NCBI GenBank assembly: GCA_963556495.2
Contig: OY747712.1
Span: forward strand, 17,014,735-17,078,734
DNA from: Valencia hispanica
Taxonomy: Eukaryota; Chordata; Actinopteri; Cyprinodontiformes; Valenciidae
DNA: 64,000 bases
Direction of reading: 5' to 3'
Made by a program: the position numbers and the translations under genes. Every line of letters starts with the position of its first letter. Position 1 is the first letter of the stretch. This document shows, piece after piece, positions 1-10,804 of the stretch. The notes beneath the pieces were generated by a model. That model was not told the origin of the DNA. It worked only from the letters and a program-made list of their open reading frames with translations, and made no database searches.

Positions 1-977
1 ACGCGTGCAGCCATCATTGCGTTGCATAAAAATGGCTTCACAGGCAAGGATATTGTGGCTACTAAAATTGCACCTAAATCAACAATTTATAGGATTATCT
101 AGAGATTCAAGAAAAGAGGTTCAATTCTTGTTAAGAAGGCTTCAGGGCATCCAAGAAAGTCCAGCAAGAGGATTCAGCTGCGGAATCGGACTGCCACCAG
201 TGCAGAGCTTGCTTAGGAATGGCAGCAGGCAGGTGTGAGCGCATCTGCATGCACAGTGAGGCGAAGACTTTTGGAAGATGGCCTGGTGTCAAGAAGGGCA
301 CCAAAGAAGCCACTTCTCTCCAAAAAAAACATCAGGGACAGATTGATCTTCAGCAGAAAGTATGGTGAATGGACTGCTGAGGACTGGGGCAAAGTCATAT
401 TCTCCAATGAAGCCTCTTTCCGATTGTTTGGGGCATCTGGAAAAAGGCTTGTCCAGAGAAGAAAAGGTGAGCGCTACCATCAGTCCTCTGTCATGCCAAC
501 AGTAAAGCATCCTGAGACCATTCATGTGTGGGTTGCTTCTCATCCAAGGGAGTAGGCTCATTTACAGTTTTGCCCAAAAACACAGCCATGAATAAAGAAT
601 GGTACCAAAACAGCCTCCAACAGCAACTTCTTCCAACAATCCAACAACAGTTTGGTGAAGAACAATGCATTTTCCAGCACGATGGAGCACCCTGCCATAA
701 GGCAAAAGTGATAACTAAGTGGCTCAGGGACCAAAACGTTGAAATTTTGGGTCCATGGCCTGGAAACTCCCCAGATCTTAATCCCATTGAGAACTTGTGA
801 TCAGTCCTCAAGAGGCGGGTGGACAAACAAAACCCCACTAATTCTGACAAACTCCAAGAAGTGATTATGAAAGAATGGGTTGCTACCAGTCAGGATTTGG
901 CCCAGAAGTTGATTGAGAGCATGCCCAGTCGAATTGCAGAGGTCCTGAAAAAGAACGGCCAACACCGCAAATACTGA
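1..977 (+). pseudogene. Tc1-like transposase remnant, cut by window edge
   Basis: This is a decayed Tc1/mariner-superfamily transposase of the cut-and-paste DDE type. The window opens inside the N-terminal helix-turn-helix half. The catalytic half is clear: a block ending KVIFSNEASF, then HDGAPCHK around 681 and NSPDLNPIENL around 765-797, ending in ...GQHRKY at 974 with TGA at 975-977. The expected first catalytic Asp is Asn (codon 406-408, FSNEAS); the second Asp (681-683) and the final Glu (789-791) remain. The reading frame changes near 530-545, just after HVW, and a TGA at 798-800 replaces the Trp that normally follows PIENL. More stops lie before 240. The copy is therefore dead. The family is sure; the exact subfamily is not. 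Confidence 0.9.
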
Positions 978-1133
978 CTCTTTGCATAAATGTCATGTAA
1001 TAGTCAATAAAAGCCTTTGAAACGTATAAAGTGCTTGTAATTATATTTCAGTACATCACAGAAACAACTGAAACAAAGATCTAAAAGTAGTTTTGCAGCA
1101 AACTTTGTGAAAACTAATATTTGTGTCATTCTC
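978..1133 (+). mobile_element. 3' end and partial right ITR of the Tc1-like element
   Basis: Non-coding tail after the transposase stop. The stretch ATATTTGTGTCATTCTC at 1117-1133 matches the subterminal part of an inverted repeat I know from fish Tc1-like elements. The outermost bases are missing, because the sequence changes to unrelated DNA at about 1134. The left ITR lies outside the window, so it cannot be compared. Confidence 0.6.
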
Positions 1134-1800
1134 TGTACAGTTGTTTGTCTGTCTTGGAAAGGCATAGATCAACTTAATCAACTTAATATTTTTTATACCT
1201 TGATAAAGTAATTTTCCTTACACACAAGAATAAAAGAAATCATAAAAGGACACTGTAATATCACAATAAATAGAGATGAAACTTGGATACCCATACACAG
1301 CATACACAGCAATCTAGTGTGAAAATGGGACTGTCTCTTGATTTTTTTTATCCCCATATTCCATGTAATTATTCCTAAATTCAGTTTTTTTCTGTTTTCA
1401 TTTTTGAGAATTTCAGGTTTTACGACTGAAATTAATTAATTTATCTGAAAAAGTATCTAATTCTTGTGGTTTGGGGGGCAGGGGGGATTTTTGATTTTTT
1501 TTTCAAACACGCATATACAAGGTCAGACATTGATGTTGGATGAAAAGGCGTGGCTCAGGGTGTCTGTTCTAATTAAATAAAGGTGTTCTGTAACTAAAAT
1601 ATTCTCCAACAAACCTCTGAGGCTAAAATAAAAGGTGCCAGTCTGTCCAGATCTTTGTCGGAGTCCAAATTTTGAGAATTGCAGGCAGAAAACCATTCAT
1701 TAATTGTCTACTTGCCTAGGGTCATGTGTGGATGACTATATTCAGCTCCTAGTGAGTGAGAGGCAGGGTACCACCATGAACAGGCTCCATCAAAGGGGGA
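1134..1800. other. No recognised feature
   Basis: AT-rich, no credible open frame. It contains a short G/T run near 1465-1505. No terminal repeats or protein motifs are seen. Confidence 0.5.
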
Positions 1801-1814
1801 CAAACGAGTCATAT

Positions 1815-2020
1815 ATCCATTCATGCACACAGTCGCACCTAAAGGCAATGTAGATTCTCCAATTAACCTAATATTAATCTATTTAGCCTGTCGGAGGAAA
1901 ACGCACACGGATATGGAGTACATGGAAAATTCACACAAAAAGCCACTGGCAGGGAGTTAAACTCTGGAACCTTCTTACTCTGAGGTAAAAGGACTAACAA
2001 CTCATCTGCTGTGCAGCCCT
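1815..2020 (-). repeat. Fish SINE/LINE-type repeat, antisense fragment
   Basis: A diverged copy of the dispersed fish repeat also present at 34695-35438, 48682-48805 and 60938-61060. Recognisable parts are the CATTCATGCACACAGTCGCA region, the AATTAACCTAAT block, the GGAGGAAAACGCACACGG block and GTGCAGCCC at the end, which is the reverse complement of the SINE head. It is oriented opposite to the 34.7-kb copy. It is old, with many substitutions. Confidence 0.65.
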
Positions 2021-3300
2021 AAACTCCATTGCATGCTTCCTCAACTGCTTTTAATTTATGTTAATTCATTACCCAGAAGAAGAAAAAACATTTGCATGCA
2101 AGCAAATCTAAACTCTGAGATTGAGCCATTTATTTACTTGTTAAATGCAGCTTTAGTAGAATTGTTGCATAAGACTCTAAGATGACTTCTTATTGTTGTT
2201 TAAGGTAAAATTCACAATAACAGGCTCATCTTTCTGTCAAAGCTTTTAGACAGTTCCAAAGGTTTTTCTTTTGCCGTTTGCTTTTCTCACATCACAGCCA
2301 TTTCAGGCCAGTTATATAAAGAACCATTTCAAAAGGGCTTTACATTAACCCATTAAATTTTTTCATTTTCATCATTGAGAGGGAGAGACAGAAAGGGCTC
2401 TGATGTTGGATCACAAAAGTGCCCCTTATAAAACGTTGCTTCTGTTCTCTTGTAACGTCGCTCCAGTTTTTTCTTCGTCTGATGCAAACAGAGGCGATTC
2501 CGGTTCGCGCTATGATTAAGAAGCAGGTCAGCAGAGTCTCGTCTTTTCCCGGTCAGAGCAGAGAGGAGCAGGTGTCACGAAGCCGTGTTTAATAGGATCT
2601 CGCCAAGTCTCTTAGATGTGTTCCACGACTCCAGAGCTTTGTCCCACTTTCCTGACTCATATTATTCCTCATATCTTTGGCCCGTCTGTTTTGTTGCTAG
2701 GTGGTAAATGAGCTAGGCAGCCACTGCAAACTGTCATGTCTGTCACTTTTAATTTTCTCTAATGGTGTTGCACTTTCTATTACCTGTGGAGAGCATATTT
2801 GCCGTTGAGAAATATTAGACTCTAAAGCATGCTGCAGGAAAAAAAGAGCAGGCTTTTTAGTACATTTAGTAACAAGGATTTACCTAACTACTGCTTTACA
2901 TGAGCTCATATGTTAGTAAAGATCTAATGTTTTTAAGGACATAAAGGCTGCTATTGTGCTCTATGATTTTTTTCATGAATCAAAACAAAAAGCACAAAGC
3001 TCACATATGCAAGGTTCAAAATCAAACACCTCCTGGTCTAGTTCATGACCTGCTCAGGCTCCCTGGCACACTGAACCGTCTGCCCAATGTATGGTCAGCT
3101 GCTCAGCACAAAGCCTCTTCACAGCTTTGTCTATATTTAGGTCTCTCACCTAACCGGATGCAGGTCAGCTCTTGCTTGCAAAAGGACTTATTTCTTTGCT
3201 CAGGTTACTGTGGCTCACACCTGCAGTGAGAAATGGGCCACCTTAGTCTTAAGGTCTTCATCAACAGACTGCTTACTGCATCTTGGCTGCGGGTCAGTTT
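2021..3300. other. No recognised feature
   Basis: Non-coding. 2450-2640 is more GC-rich and less repeat-like than its surroundings and could be single-copy DNA. The short open frame at 2954-3229 has no recognisable domain and is not called. Confidence 0.45.
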
Positions 3301-3329
3301 AGATAACATACAGTGTCGTGTAAAGGTGA

Positions 3330-3700
3330 TCATTACAACCACAAACCCCACTGTATTTTTTTTGGATTTAATGTGACATGTCAACACAAAGTGGTGCATA
3401 ATTGTCTAACAGTAGAAAAATTATACATCCCTATTTACATATTTTGCAAATCTAAATGTGAAAGATGTGCACTTGTATTCAGCCCTGTTCAATACTTAGA
3501 ACCATAAACTTTTACCAGCTTTACACATCTGGAAATTGTTCTCATTCTTTGCTAAATACCTCAGGTTCAGACAGATTGGAAAGGAGAACATTAGTGAATA
3601 TAAATTTTCAAGTATTGAGGTAGATTCTCAACAGGATTTATGTCAGGTAGACGTCAGGTTTGACTTTAAAAGTAAGATCCACCCACCTTTTCTCAATTCA
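3330..3700 (-). mobile_element. Tc1-like transposon fossil, antisense
   Basis: Contains the diverged terminal and adjacent parts of a Tc1-like family common in fish: AACACAAAGTGGTGCATAAT near 3385, CTTGTATTCAGCCC near 3472, then GCTTTACACATCTGG and TCAGACAGATTGGA. The same family appears in better form at 33545-33930 (same orientation) and in opposite orientation at 35990-36420. Only the first third is preserved, and no frame is open. Confidence 0.6.
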
Positions 3701-5220
3701 GACATTGTTCCTTTCTGTTCGTCTCACAAGCTCTGAACATCTCTGGTTGTCAGCCTTCCAACTCCTCAAGTGACTTAAATGCTGCCTTTTCTGTTTCTCT
3801 ACCTTCCCAATTACTTTTCTGGTCTCTCTGTAACAGATTCCTTTCAGAATCTGCCTTTAGTGCTCTGGGTGTTACTAAAGCAAACTGCATTCCTCATCCT
3901 ACCCACTCCTGGTTCATTACCACGTTTAGGTCAAGCCAGCACACAACATGGACGTCTAACACTACTTTTTCCAGATTCTGTTTATACTCAGCTTACATAA
4001 TAACATTTGAAATCCAGAAAAATAAACAATAAATTTTTAGGGTAAAATAGCATATAAAATAATGAAATAAATGGATTTCATAGGCCCTTGTTGGTTTTAC
4101 GTTCAGTTTTATTTAAAAGTGATATACTTTTACTGCTTATCTGATTTTTGAAGGCAAGATGTTTTACTGGACTGTAGGGATATCATAGGAAAAGAGCTGA
4201 ATACTAATGCATAAAATGCATTGTTTTCCTTCTTAGTCGTTGTGTTAGATATTATATAAAATCCCAATAAAGCACATTAAAGATTTTAGTTGTCGAGTGC
4301 CAAAATCGGAAAATGGGATATGGATACTTTGAGAACGCGCTCTAAGGACCACAAGGAAGCATCTGATTTGTGGCGATTCACACTCTGCCTTTCTGTATGA
4401 TTTTAATAGCTACAGAAGACTGAAATAAACATATAAAGTGCCTAAAGGAATGTTTACAGCAGTTGGTAACTTGCTATTTGCACAGTCCAGAGCAGCTCCA
4501 TACAGCACTTACTGTAGAGGCGCCTGACCCCTGCATTAACCTCTGCTCTTGCACCACTTCTGCCTGCAGCAAGATAGACATTTCCAACCCAAACACAATT
4601 AAAGCTGTGGGTTGAAGTACATCAATAGAGGGGATGTGAGGGAGATGCAGGCATCTGTATCCTGACATGTTGTGCCGCTTCCTCCCTCCTCTCACATAAT
4701 GCTGCACATTTGTCACCCCCACTTTCTCGCTCTCTCTCTTTGGTTTCCGCCTACACCACCCGATGTTTCTGCTGTACAGGAGGGTTCACGCTCTTTGGAG
4801 TGGTATCCCATATAGCAGCAAGGTGATGCTGCGTGAACAACCTCACCAGTGGACATATTCATTGTTCAATAAACACTTTTGCATACAACTCGTTATGAAA
4901 GCAGGATTCTTTATTGATGTGATTATCTTATGTGGGCGTTTGGCCCAGGCTAGAAGGAGAGATAAACTTGGCATACTAATGATCAGTGATCAATGCTGGA
5001 GATAAAACCAGACTTGAACACCATCTGCATGGCTGTACCTTTTTAGCTCAAAGCACTAGTGCTACAGAGGTTAAGAGTTTTGTAGCATTGGTCAGAAAGT
5101 TGTAGCACGAACAAAAAAGTCCCATTAGAATCTCTTAAAACTGCTACCTGGATGGGGTCACTTGCAGTTTTCTGAATCAATTCAACTCCTATATGGTGGG
5201 GATATGGAGAAGGGGATTGT
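3700..5220. other. No recognised feature
   Basis: AT-rich non-coding DNA. Small open frames at 3779-4000, 4474-4722 and 4763-5005 show no domain, no plausible splice context and no composition change. They are treated as chance. Confidence 0.5.
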
Positions 5221-5239
5221 CAATGCAAAAGGTATAAGG

Positions 5240-5560
5240 AGTAAATTCTTCATCCTCCACCACCTCTCTGTACTCAACTTCTGGTCCACTGCTAAAACGG
5301 TAGTCTCTTTGTCAGGTAGTCATTGATGCAGTCAATAGTTGATGCTGCTCCCTCTATCTTTTGGAGTTTCTGGCATAGTGTGTTCAGTGCTCTGGAGAAG
5401 TCAAAGATCAGGATCCTTGTCCAGATCACAGTGGGTTTGTTGAAGCAGGTGTATGATGGCATCTTCTACTCCAACTCCATGGCAATAAGCAAACTTCAGA
5501 GGGTCTTGAAAGCTGCTTGTTTGTTTATGCAGGTGGGTCAACATGAGTCTCTCTCAGAGC
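5240..5560 (-). pseudogene. LINE reverse transcriptase fragment (Rex1/CR1-like), antisense
   Basis: Read on the minus strand this stretch encodes pieces resembling the central reverse-transcriptase region of Rex1/CR1-type LINEs: a segment like EDAIIHLLQ, then an ILIFDFSRALNTL stretch corresponding to the palm motif DFSxAFNT, then a region like the YLTxR block. Stops and small indels interrupt it. I recognise the plus-strand pattern (GTTCAGTGCTCTGGAGAAG, GATCAGGATCCTTGTC) as typical of antisense fish LINE copies. Endonuclease and 3' end are not seen. Clade assignment is tentative. Confidence 0.55.
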
Positions 5561-5841
5561 AATATAGCCATGCATTAGGTTCCAGACCAAGCTGGAACCT
5601 AAACCATTGGAGGGTTAGGGTTACAGAGGAACCCTGTGGGCCATGGGAGGAGGGGATGTTTGGCTGTGGGCAGGTGAGAAAGATGGTGAACTTGTTCCTG
5701 ATTTGAACCTATTGAAGAATCTCTTCAGTTCATTTGCTCTGTCCTGACTTCCATTGAGTGCATCCTCTGTCTCCTTGAAGCCTGTGATCTTCATCCCTGG
5801 CGTTGCTTATATTGATCTGTTGGAGCTTGCTCTGCAGACCT

Positions 5842-6425
5842 TTTTTTTACCAAACTGGTTCCAGTACTAGTTCGGTGCCAGTGTGACTTGGAACCTGTTC
5901 TTTCGTTTACCACTGCCAAAGCACCCATTTCTTGGTTCCAAAGTGGTGTTTAACCAAGCACCAACTCCTTTCTGGGCCAGAGCTGGTTCTTTCTATAAAC
6001 TGCTTTCTCCCTCGCCCGCATGGTGACGCAACCAATGTATTGGGGGTGAAATAATAAAACCTTAGCGTAACAAGGTGAAACACACACAGTCATTTTTACT
6101 CGTAACAATGGACGTAACTAAGTAATGGATGTAACATATTATGTACACATCTTTGCAAATCAAGCAAAGTGTTGAAGCATAACAGCCGCACTTGTAAGGG
6201 CCTGAACTCCTCCATTGTTAAAATTTCTTTCTGTGTTTGCGCGCTTCTTGTTTTCAACTCCTCATATACATCTGCATTACAATGCTTTAGATTATGTTAT
6301 GGAGCAGCACCGACTGGGATCTGCGTCAGTGGTAAAGCAACCAGTTCTTTGAAAACAACGACTAAGCACTGATTCTTGCACCAGCACCAAACTAGCACCA
6401 CTTCTTTTTGGTGGAAAAGCCCTAT
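5842..6425. mobile_element. Diverged non-autonomous DNA element (hAT-like MITE)
   Basis: Left part has repeated GGTTCCAGTACTAGTTC-type motifs and a CACCA-rich text. Right part (6330-6425) contains ACCAGTTCTTTG, GCACCAGCACCAAACTAGCA and TTTTTGGTGGAAAAGCCC. Read in reverse complement, the right end (GGGCTTTTCCACCAAAAA, then GGTGCTAGTTTGGTGCTGG) resembles the left end, so the block looks like an element with decayed terminal inverted repeats. No target-site duplication is clear and there is no coding capacity. Confidence 0.4.
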
Positions 6426-6429
6426 TTGT

Positions 6430-7645
6430 TGAGCCTTATTTTGACTTTAAATTGCGGCTATATATAGACTACATATATAACATTGCATCCCAATGAAATA
6501 TATTAAAGTTTGCGTCTGAATATGTGAAAAGGTTGAAGTAGTATACAATACTTTTGCAGGGCACTGCAAACTAAATAACTTGGGGTCAAGGTTGGGCTTC
6601 AAACCGCTAATGTTAGGTGTCAAGGAATGCCGATACAGCTTTGTAACATAGAGGGTGACTGTGTCTTTGCTTCTGTGTGTGTGTGAAGATCTGTGTCTGT
6701 TTCTGAGCTGGATTGAAGAGATAATCGTCGTTTTTGTGCCATTTCTGACAAAAACAGCAGACTGATAACCCGATTTTCTGCTAACCTTATACTTTGTGGG
6801 ACACTGATGACAAATACCTTCCTGGGAGGCCTTGGCAGCAGCAGCACATATATTACTGAGGGGTCACCTTGGCCCCTCAGTAATCTGTCCCCATCTCATC
6901 ACAAAAAAAGAATTGTTTCGTAACGTCTAACTGTGGATGACGCTATACTTCATGTTGACATATATCTTTACCTGCAGGAACATCTTCAGGTGTATCAATA
7001 TAAATAGCAGAAAACTGATAAACTCTTTGTGGTTCTTTTCAGTGTACTGCAAAAAAAGATAATATTTTGTCCAGATTAAAACCGTCTGCTTTCTGTTTCA
7101 CATGAGGAATTGGACACTGTCTTTGCACACATACACACAGCAATGCAATGCAAGATTAGGCCTTGATGTGTCACAGCATCATGGCCCGAGGAACAGGGTT
7201 GCATCTGGAGAGTGCTGCAGAAGCTACAAAAACCATTTTCCAAATGTGGAACAAGCCTTGCAGCAAACGTGAGACGTAGCAAACCCAAGACATGCAATAA
7301 GTGTTGAAAAAGTATGAGACAAAGACAGTGGAGAGGCTTGATGGTTGTCTGTAACCCAGCAACAAGCACTCTTACAATGATTCTCAATCTGTAGGAAACT
7401 GTCAGACTATTCTTCATGATTAAGCTCAGGGAGCCAAGTCAAATACAGAGACAAACAATCACTGTGGTGTTAATGGTTCGACTGCTGCTACCAAATCATT
7501 AGCGTGACAAAAACTTTGAGCTATTGTTTCTGGGGGGAACTTTTCCAGTTTGAAAATGACATGAATTGTTCCTTTGGATGGGGAGTGTTTCCTAAAGTCT
7601 AGCAATAAGGACAGAAAGTCATTTATAGGGTAGGAATAGACTTTG
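6430..7645. other. No recognised feature apart from one short hairpin
   Basis: Non-coding. The minus-strand frame at 7076-7417 has no domain. A perfect inverted repeat lies at 6852-6884 and is listed separately. Confidence 0.45.
6852..6884. repeat. Short perfect hairpin
   Basis: ATTACTGAGGGG (6852-6863) and CCCCTCAGTAAT (6873-6884) are perfect reverse complements with a 9-base loop. No flanking element explains them. Confidence 0.6.
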
Positions 7646-7649
7646 TTGA

Positions 7650-7745
7650 AAATCAGAATCAGCTTTAATTGCCAAGTACATGCATGTAAGCAAGGAATTT
7701 GACTTCGGTTCACATGCTCACAGCATACAGCAGGGGCAGAGTGGC
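7650..7745 (-). repeat. LINE 3'-end fragment, antisense
   Basis: AAAATCAGAATCAGCTTTAA followed by TTGCCAAGTACATGCATG and CAAGGAATTTGACTTCGG is the antisense of a widespread fish LINE 3' terminus (usual form: AATCAGCTTTATTGGCCAAG). Only the terminal hundred bases are present. Confidence 0.55.
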
Positions 7746-7846
7746 AATCGGGACGACCGGGACTTTTCCCGTTCGGCTGGCTGAAGGATTTACACAGCGG
7801 ATCACAATTTAAGCAGCCACGAGGCGAACGCGACTGACCTGACCCC

Positions 7847-8403
7847 CAATTTCCACTGCATGCGCTCCGCTCCACTCCGGCACGCACTCCGCAGCAAAAA
7901 ACGCTCCCATTGTAGTCAATGAGAGCATTTCCACTGCCGCCGCCGAGCGTCATCCGGCAAAAATAGGATTGATTCTATTTTGGCTGGATCAAGTCCGCAG
8001 TCAATCTACACAAATAACTAGCACCAACCGGATAGAGAACAACCACATTTCCGGGTGTTTTTCAAAATAAATCGATAAAGACGGACTAGACATTTTTTGT
8101 ATGTATAGCTATATTAATATAAGCCTGCGTATATTTATACATATGTTGTCCAAAATATCTTGACAGAGAATAACTGTTCTTTTCTATTCGTTTTCCACGG
8201 AATGAAGAATTTTGTTCTGACTTCCGCATTTATTACTGGCTTTTATCGCGACATCTCACAATTCTTCTCGCAAATTGCTTCTTTGACCACCTCTGGGCTG
8301 CGGACAGGACCGGAGCGGAGCGGATCAAGAGCGCATGCAGTGGAAATTGCGAATGGCTGCGGAGTGCGTGGCGGAACCGGACTGGAGCGGAGTGCATGCA
8401 GTT
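7847..8403. mobile_element. GC-rich MITE with long TIRs and a duplicated right end
   Basis: Left end begins CAATTTCCACTGCATGCGCT at 7847. The reverse complement of the right side begins with the same 20 bases (8330-8349) and both continue with GCTCCGCTCC-type motifs toward CCGCAGC. After 8349 a second, partial copy of the same end follows (CTGCGGAGTGCG ... GAGTGCATGCAG, to about 8403). The interior is AT-richer with no transposase. The ends carry many CpG, unlike the neighbouring DNA. The superfamily is not determined and no clear target duplication is seen. Open frames inside (7459-7953 antisense and 8160-8628) are incidental. Confidence 0.7.
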
Positions 8404-8763
8404 AGGGTTGACTCTGAGCTTATCAAAATCATTAATGTTATCAAAGGAGTCATGACCTGTAATTTTCACTTTTCCATGAGAAAAAATGTATGTTATGATT
8501 GCCTAACGATTATACACTGCCCGGGAAGCCGATACTTAAAAGTGAAGCGTTTGTTTACCCCTGGGTTCGTCAACCAGCCCACGTGCACGCGCACTCAAAT
8601 ACGTGGTCTTAATTTCTGGCCGACTTGACGTCAAGTCGGCGCAGGATATACCATGTATAGACATCGCAGACCTACCTATGCTGCAGGAAGCCCGCCCTGC
8701 TCCTCGCTACTCCTCGCTCCTCTCCCCCTCATATTCAGTCGAGCGCCGCCATAACTGAATTCT
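8404..8763. other. Unassigned segment holding a perfect palindrome
   Basis: No gene. The segment carries GCGCACTC and CACGTGCACG motifs near 8580 and the 22-bp palindrome at 8619-8640. 8680-8760 is C/T-rich. Confidence 0.4.
8619..8640. promoter_or_regulatory. 22-bp perfect palindrome centred on a CRE-type TGACGTCA
   Basis: GCCGACTTGAC followed directly by its reverse complement GTCAAGTCGGC. The centre, TGACGTCA, is the consensus CREB/ATF site. Whether it acts as a binding site here is inference; it may equally be the core of an old palindromic element. Confidence 0.5.
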
Positions 8764-9035
8764 AGTGATGGGAATTCCAGCTCTTTTTGGAGAGCCAGTT
8801 CTTTTGGTTTGACTTACCATAAAGAGCCGGCTCTTTCGGCTCCTCAGATTTTCTGTTGCTTAAAGTGTATTTATTACCAAAATTAATCCAAAACGATGTG
8901 TACCAAATGTACCAAAACAAGCGGGGGGGAATGAAAAAACAAAAAAAACGCTCCCAATGACAAGCCAGCTCCCATTGTTCACTTCAAAGAGTTAGCTCTT
9001 GGAGCCGGTTCATTCACGACCGACACACCACCGAT
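8764..9035. repeat. Dispersed fish repeat built on GAGCC/GGCTC motifs
   Basis: Begins TAGTGATGGGAATTCC, with inverted and direct copies of AGAGCCGGCTCTTT, GAGAGCCAGTTCTTTT, GAGTTAGCTCTTGGAGCC and a tail GGTTCATTCACGACCGA. I recognise TAGTGATGGGAA plus GGCTCTTT text as a frequent fish repeat, probably a non-autonomous DNA transposon. No protein. Confidence 0.5.
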
Positions 9036-9164
9036 TCGAAGTACAAACTCCACCATGAAAGATGCAGAAAGTTTCTTCACGCAATGATGCATGAAGAAGA
9101 CATATTCGTGTCAGCCTTTTATTTTAATCAGCTAAATCAGCTAAAACCATTTCTGCCAGAAACG

Positions 9165-9350
9165 TAGTGCAAACGTGAGTTGCTCTGTTGTTGACTGCCA
9201 GAATCAACATGGAAATATTTTTTCTATTTTTTTACACCGGAATCCTTTACGAATTTACAATATCAGGCGAAGTTGGCATCAAAGCTCTGTTTGGAAAAAG
9301 GGGCCATTCCAACAATCAAAGACTTGCCTGCAATTGAAACGGTAAGGCTG
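9165..9350 (+). pseudogene. Decayed THAP-like first exon
   Basis: One frame reads SCSVVDCQNQHGN, matching the opening of a THAP zinc finger (C-x3-C). A second frame, about 90 bases on, reads LASKLCLEKGAIPTIKDLP and ends at a GTAAGG splice-donor-like site near 9341. GA-x-PTI after a KLxLKxG stretch is the usual C-terminal edge of THAP domains. The middle, including the second Cys-x2-His pair, is missing and the frames do not join. It probably derives from a THAP-bearing transposon, as at 29968-30257, but no terminal repeats were found here. Confidence 0.4.
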
Positions 9351-9546
9351 TGTTTTTATTGCTCTGCTGTGTGTAACAAACAGCAGCTAACTGCTAATGT
9401 GGCTATTGTATCCTAGCGGGAGTAGTAGATATGGGTTAGATATGCTGATGCGTTACCTGCAGTGTCAACTTCCTGCCACCAATCAACGCGTCCCTCATTT
9501 GCAGTATTACAACGCCCGTCCACGACAGCCAAAGTATCGCATCAGA

Positions 9547-9556
9547 TCTCGCGAGA
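9547..9556. promoter_or_regulatory. TCTCGCGAGA palindrome
   Basis: An exact TCTCGCGAGA, a motif known from vertebrate CpG promoters and bound by ZBTB33. There is no transcript or gene beside it, so a role here is unsupported. Confidence 0.3.
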
Positions 9557-9869
9557 CAATAATGCCTTCAGAAATAAGGGTCAGAGAAGCTCTGTGTTAA
9601 TTTTTTCCACTTTTTTTCCACTTTTCTTTTTTAGAAGGGTATGAAAGAATATAATGAAGCATGGGTATCCAAGATAATACTAGGTTATGACGCCTTTGGG
9701 TTCACCGCGAGTAGGGGCCATATACTACCAATTAAGGCAACTACTATGTCCAACCAGTATTTATATCAGTTGTTCACTCTCTATATCTTAGTCATGATTT
9801 TATTTTGCAGAACATTCATGGTCACAGATGAAAAAAATTAAAAAAACTATTTCATTTGTTTCTTTGTTC

Positions 9870-9897
9870 TTGAATTTCCTCTTGGGGATCAATAAAG
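9870..9897 (+). repeat. LINE 3' terminus
   Basis: TTCCTCTTGGGGATCAATAA followed by AGTATC is the sense-strand 3' end of a fish LINE of the TTTATTGATCCCC type. The same end appears antisense at about 10805-10850 and 25030-25060. It runs straight into the ATCT array. Confidence 0.65.
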
Positions 9898-10034
<137 letters not shown>

Positions 10035-10149
10035 AATGTAGAATGGAGCAAAGCCTCTTGGGAATTGGGAATGCGTTTATCCAAAGAACCAATCTGTGCA
10101 TGTGTACGCAGCATGATCAGAATATGTCTGTACTATGCTGCATCTCACA

Positions 10150-10284
10150 CCTGTGGTGCATTCAAGGAACGTTCGAAATGTATGGTGAGTTAAAAAACGT
10201 AGGACATTTAATACTTATGACAAAAATCCCCCACTCAAAATAATACCATAAGCAATAAACTTCTGTTTAATGGCAGTTGGCAAG
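10150..10284 (+). repeat. Dispersed repeat, paired with an inverted copy at 28150-28278
   Basis: CCTGTGGTGCATTCAAGGAAC, TGTATGGTGAGTT, AAAACGTAGGACATTTAA, AACTTCTGTTTAATGGC and TTGGCAAG occur here and, reverse-complemented and in the same order, at 28150-28278. Family unknown to me; probably the end of a DNA transposon. Confidence 0.65.
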
Positions 10285-10299
10285 AAACATTTGATGCAT

Positions 10300-10804
10300 G
10301 CTAAATATGCCCTACTTATTTTTACAAAGGACCAAAAAACAAACAAGTATATTCTCTGTATTATCCAAATTCATGTCATTGTGTGAAGGTCGATTGTGGT
10401 ATAGCCCTGTGAGTGAGACTGTTTCACCCTGATTTGGTTGAATGCACTGCACAGAATGATAGTGGAGACAGAGCCGGCTCTACGGGTGGGCAAGGGTAGG
10501 CAATGCCCACCAAAACAGAGTGCCTTCCCACCCAATAATAATACAAGGAAACGAACGTGATGTAGCTTAGTCTTCCAATTAAATGTAATAAAACATAGCA
10601 TAACATATCTACACTTTTGACTGGACGTGCTGCAGATATATAGCTAAAGCTTAATACTGAATATAATATAACTTACATAGAATATCATATAGCCTAAACC
10701 TATTATAGAATAGAGTGTAGCTATAATATATAGCCTAATGTTATTTAACAATAGTATAATACCTAATATATTTACTGACCCATAATATATATTTATACAC
10801 ATAG
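10300..10804. other. AT-rich segment with a possible hAT-type fragment
   Basis: 10463-10530 contains AGAGCCGGCTCTACGGG followed by a GCCCACC stretch, resembling the end of a fish hAT-type repeat. 10620-10800 is very AT-rich with TATAGCCTAAT-like repeats. Neither can be bounded. Confidence 0.3.

Noticed and set aside
7459..7953. 164-codon minus-strand frame
   Set aside because: Runs across a LINE tail and into a MITE end; no domain.
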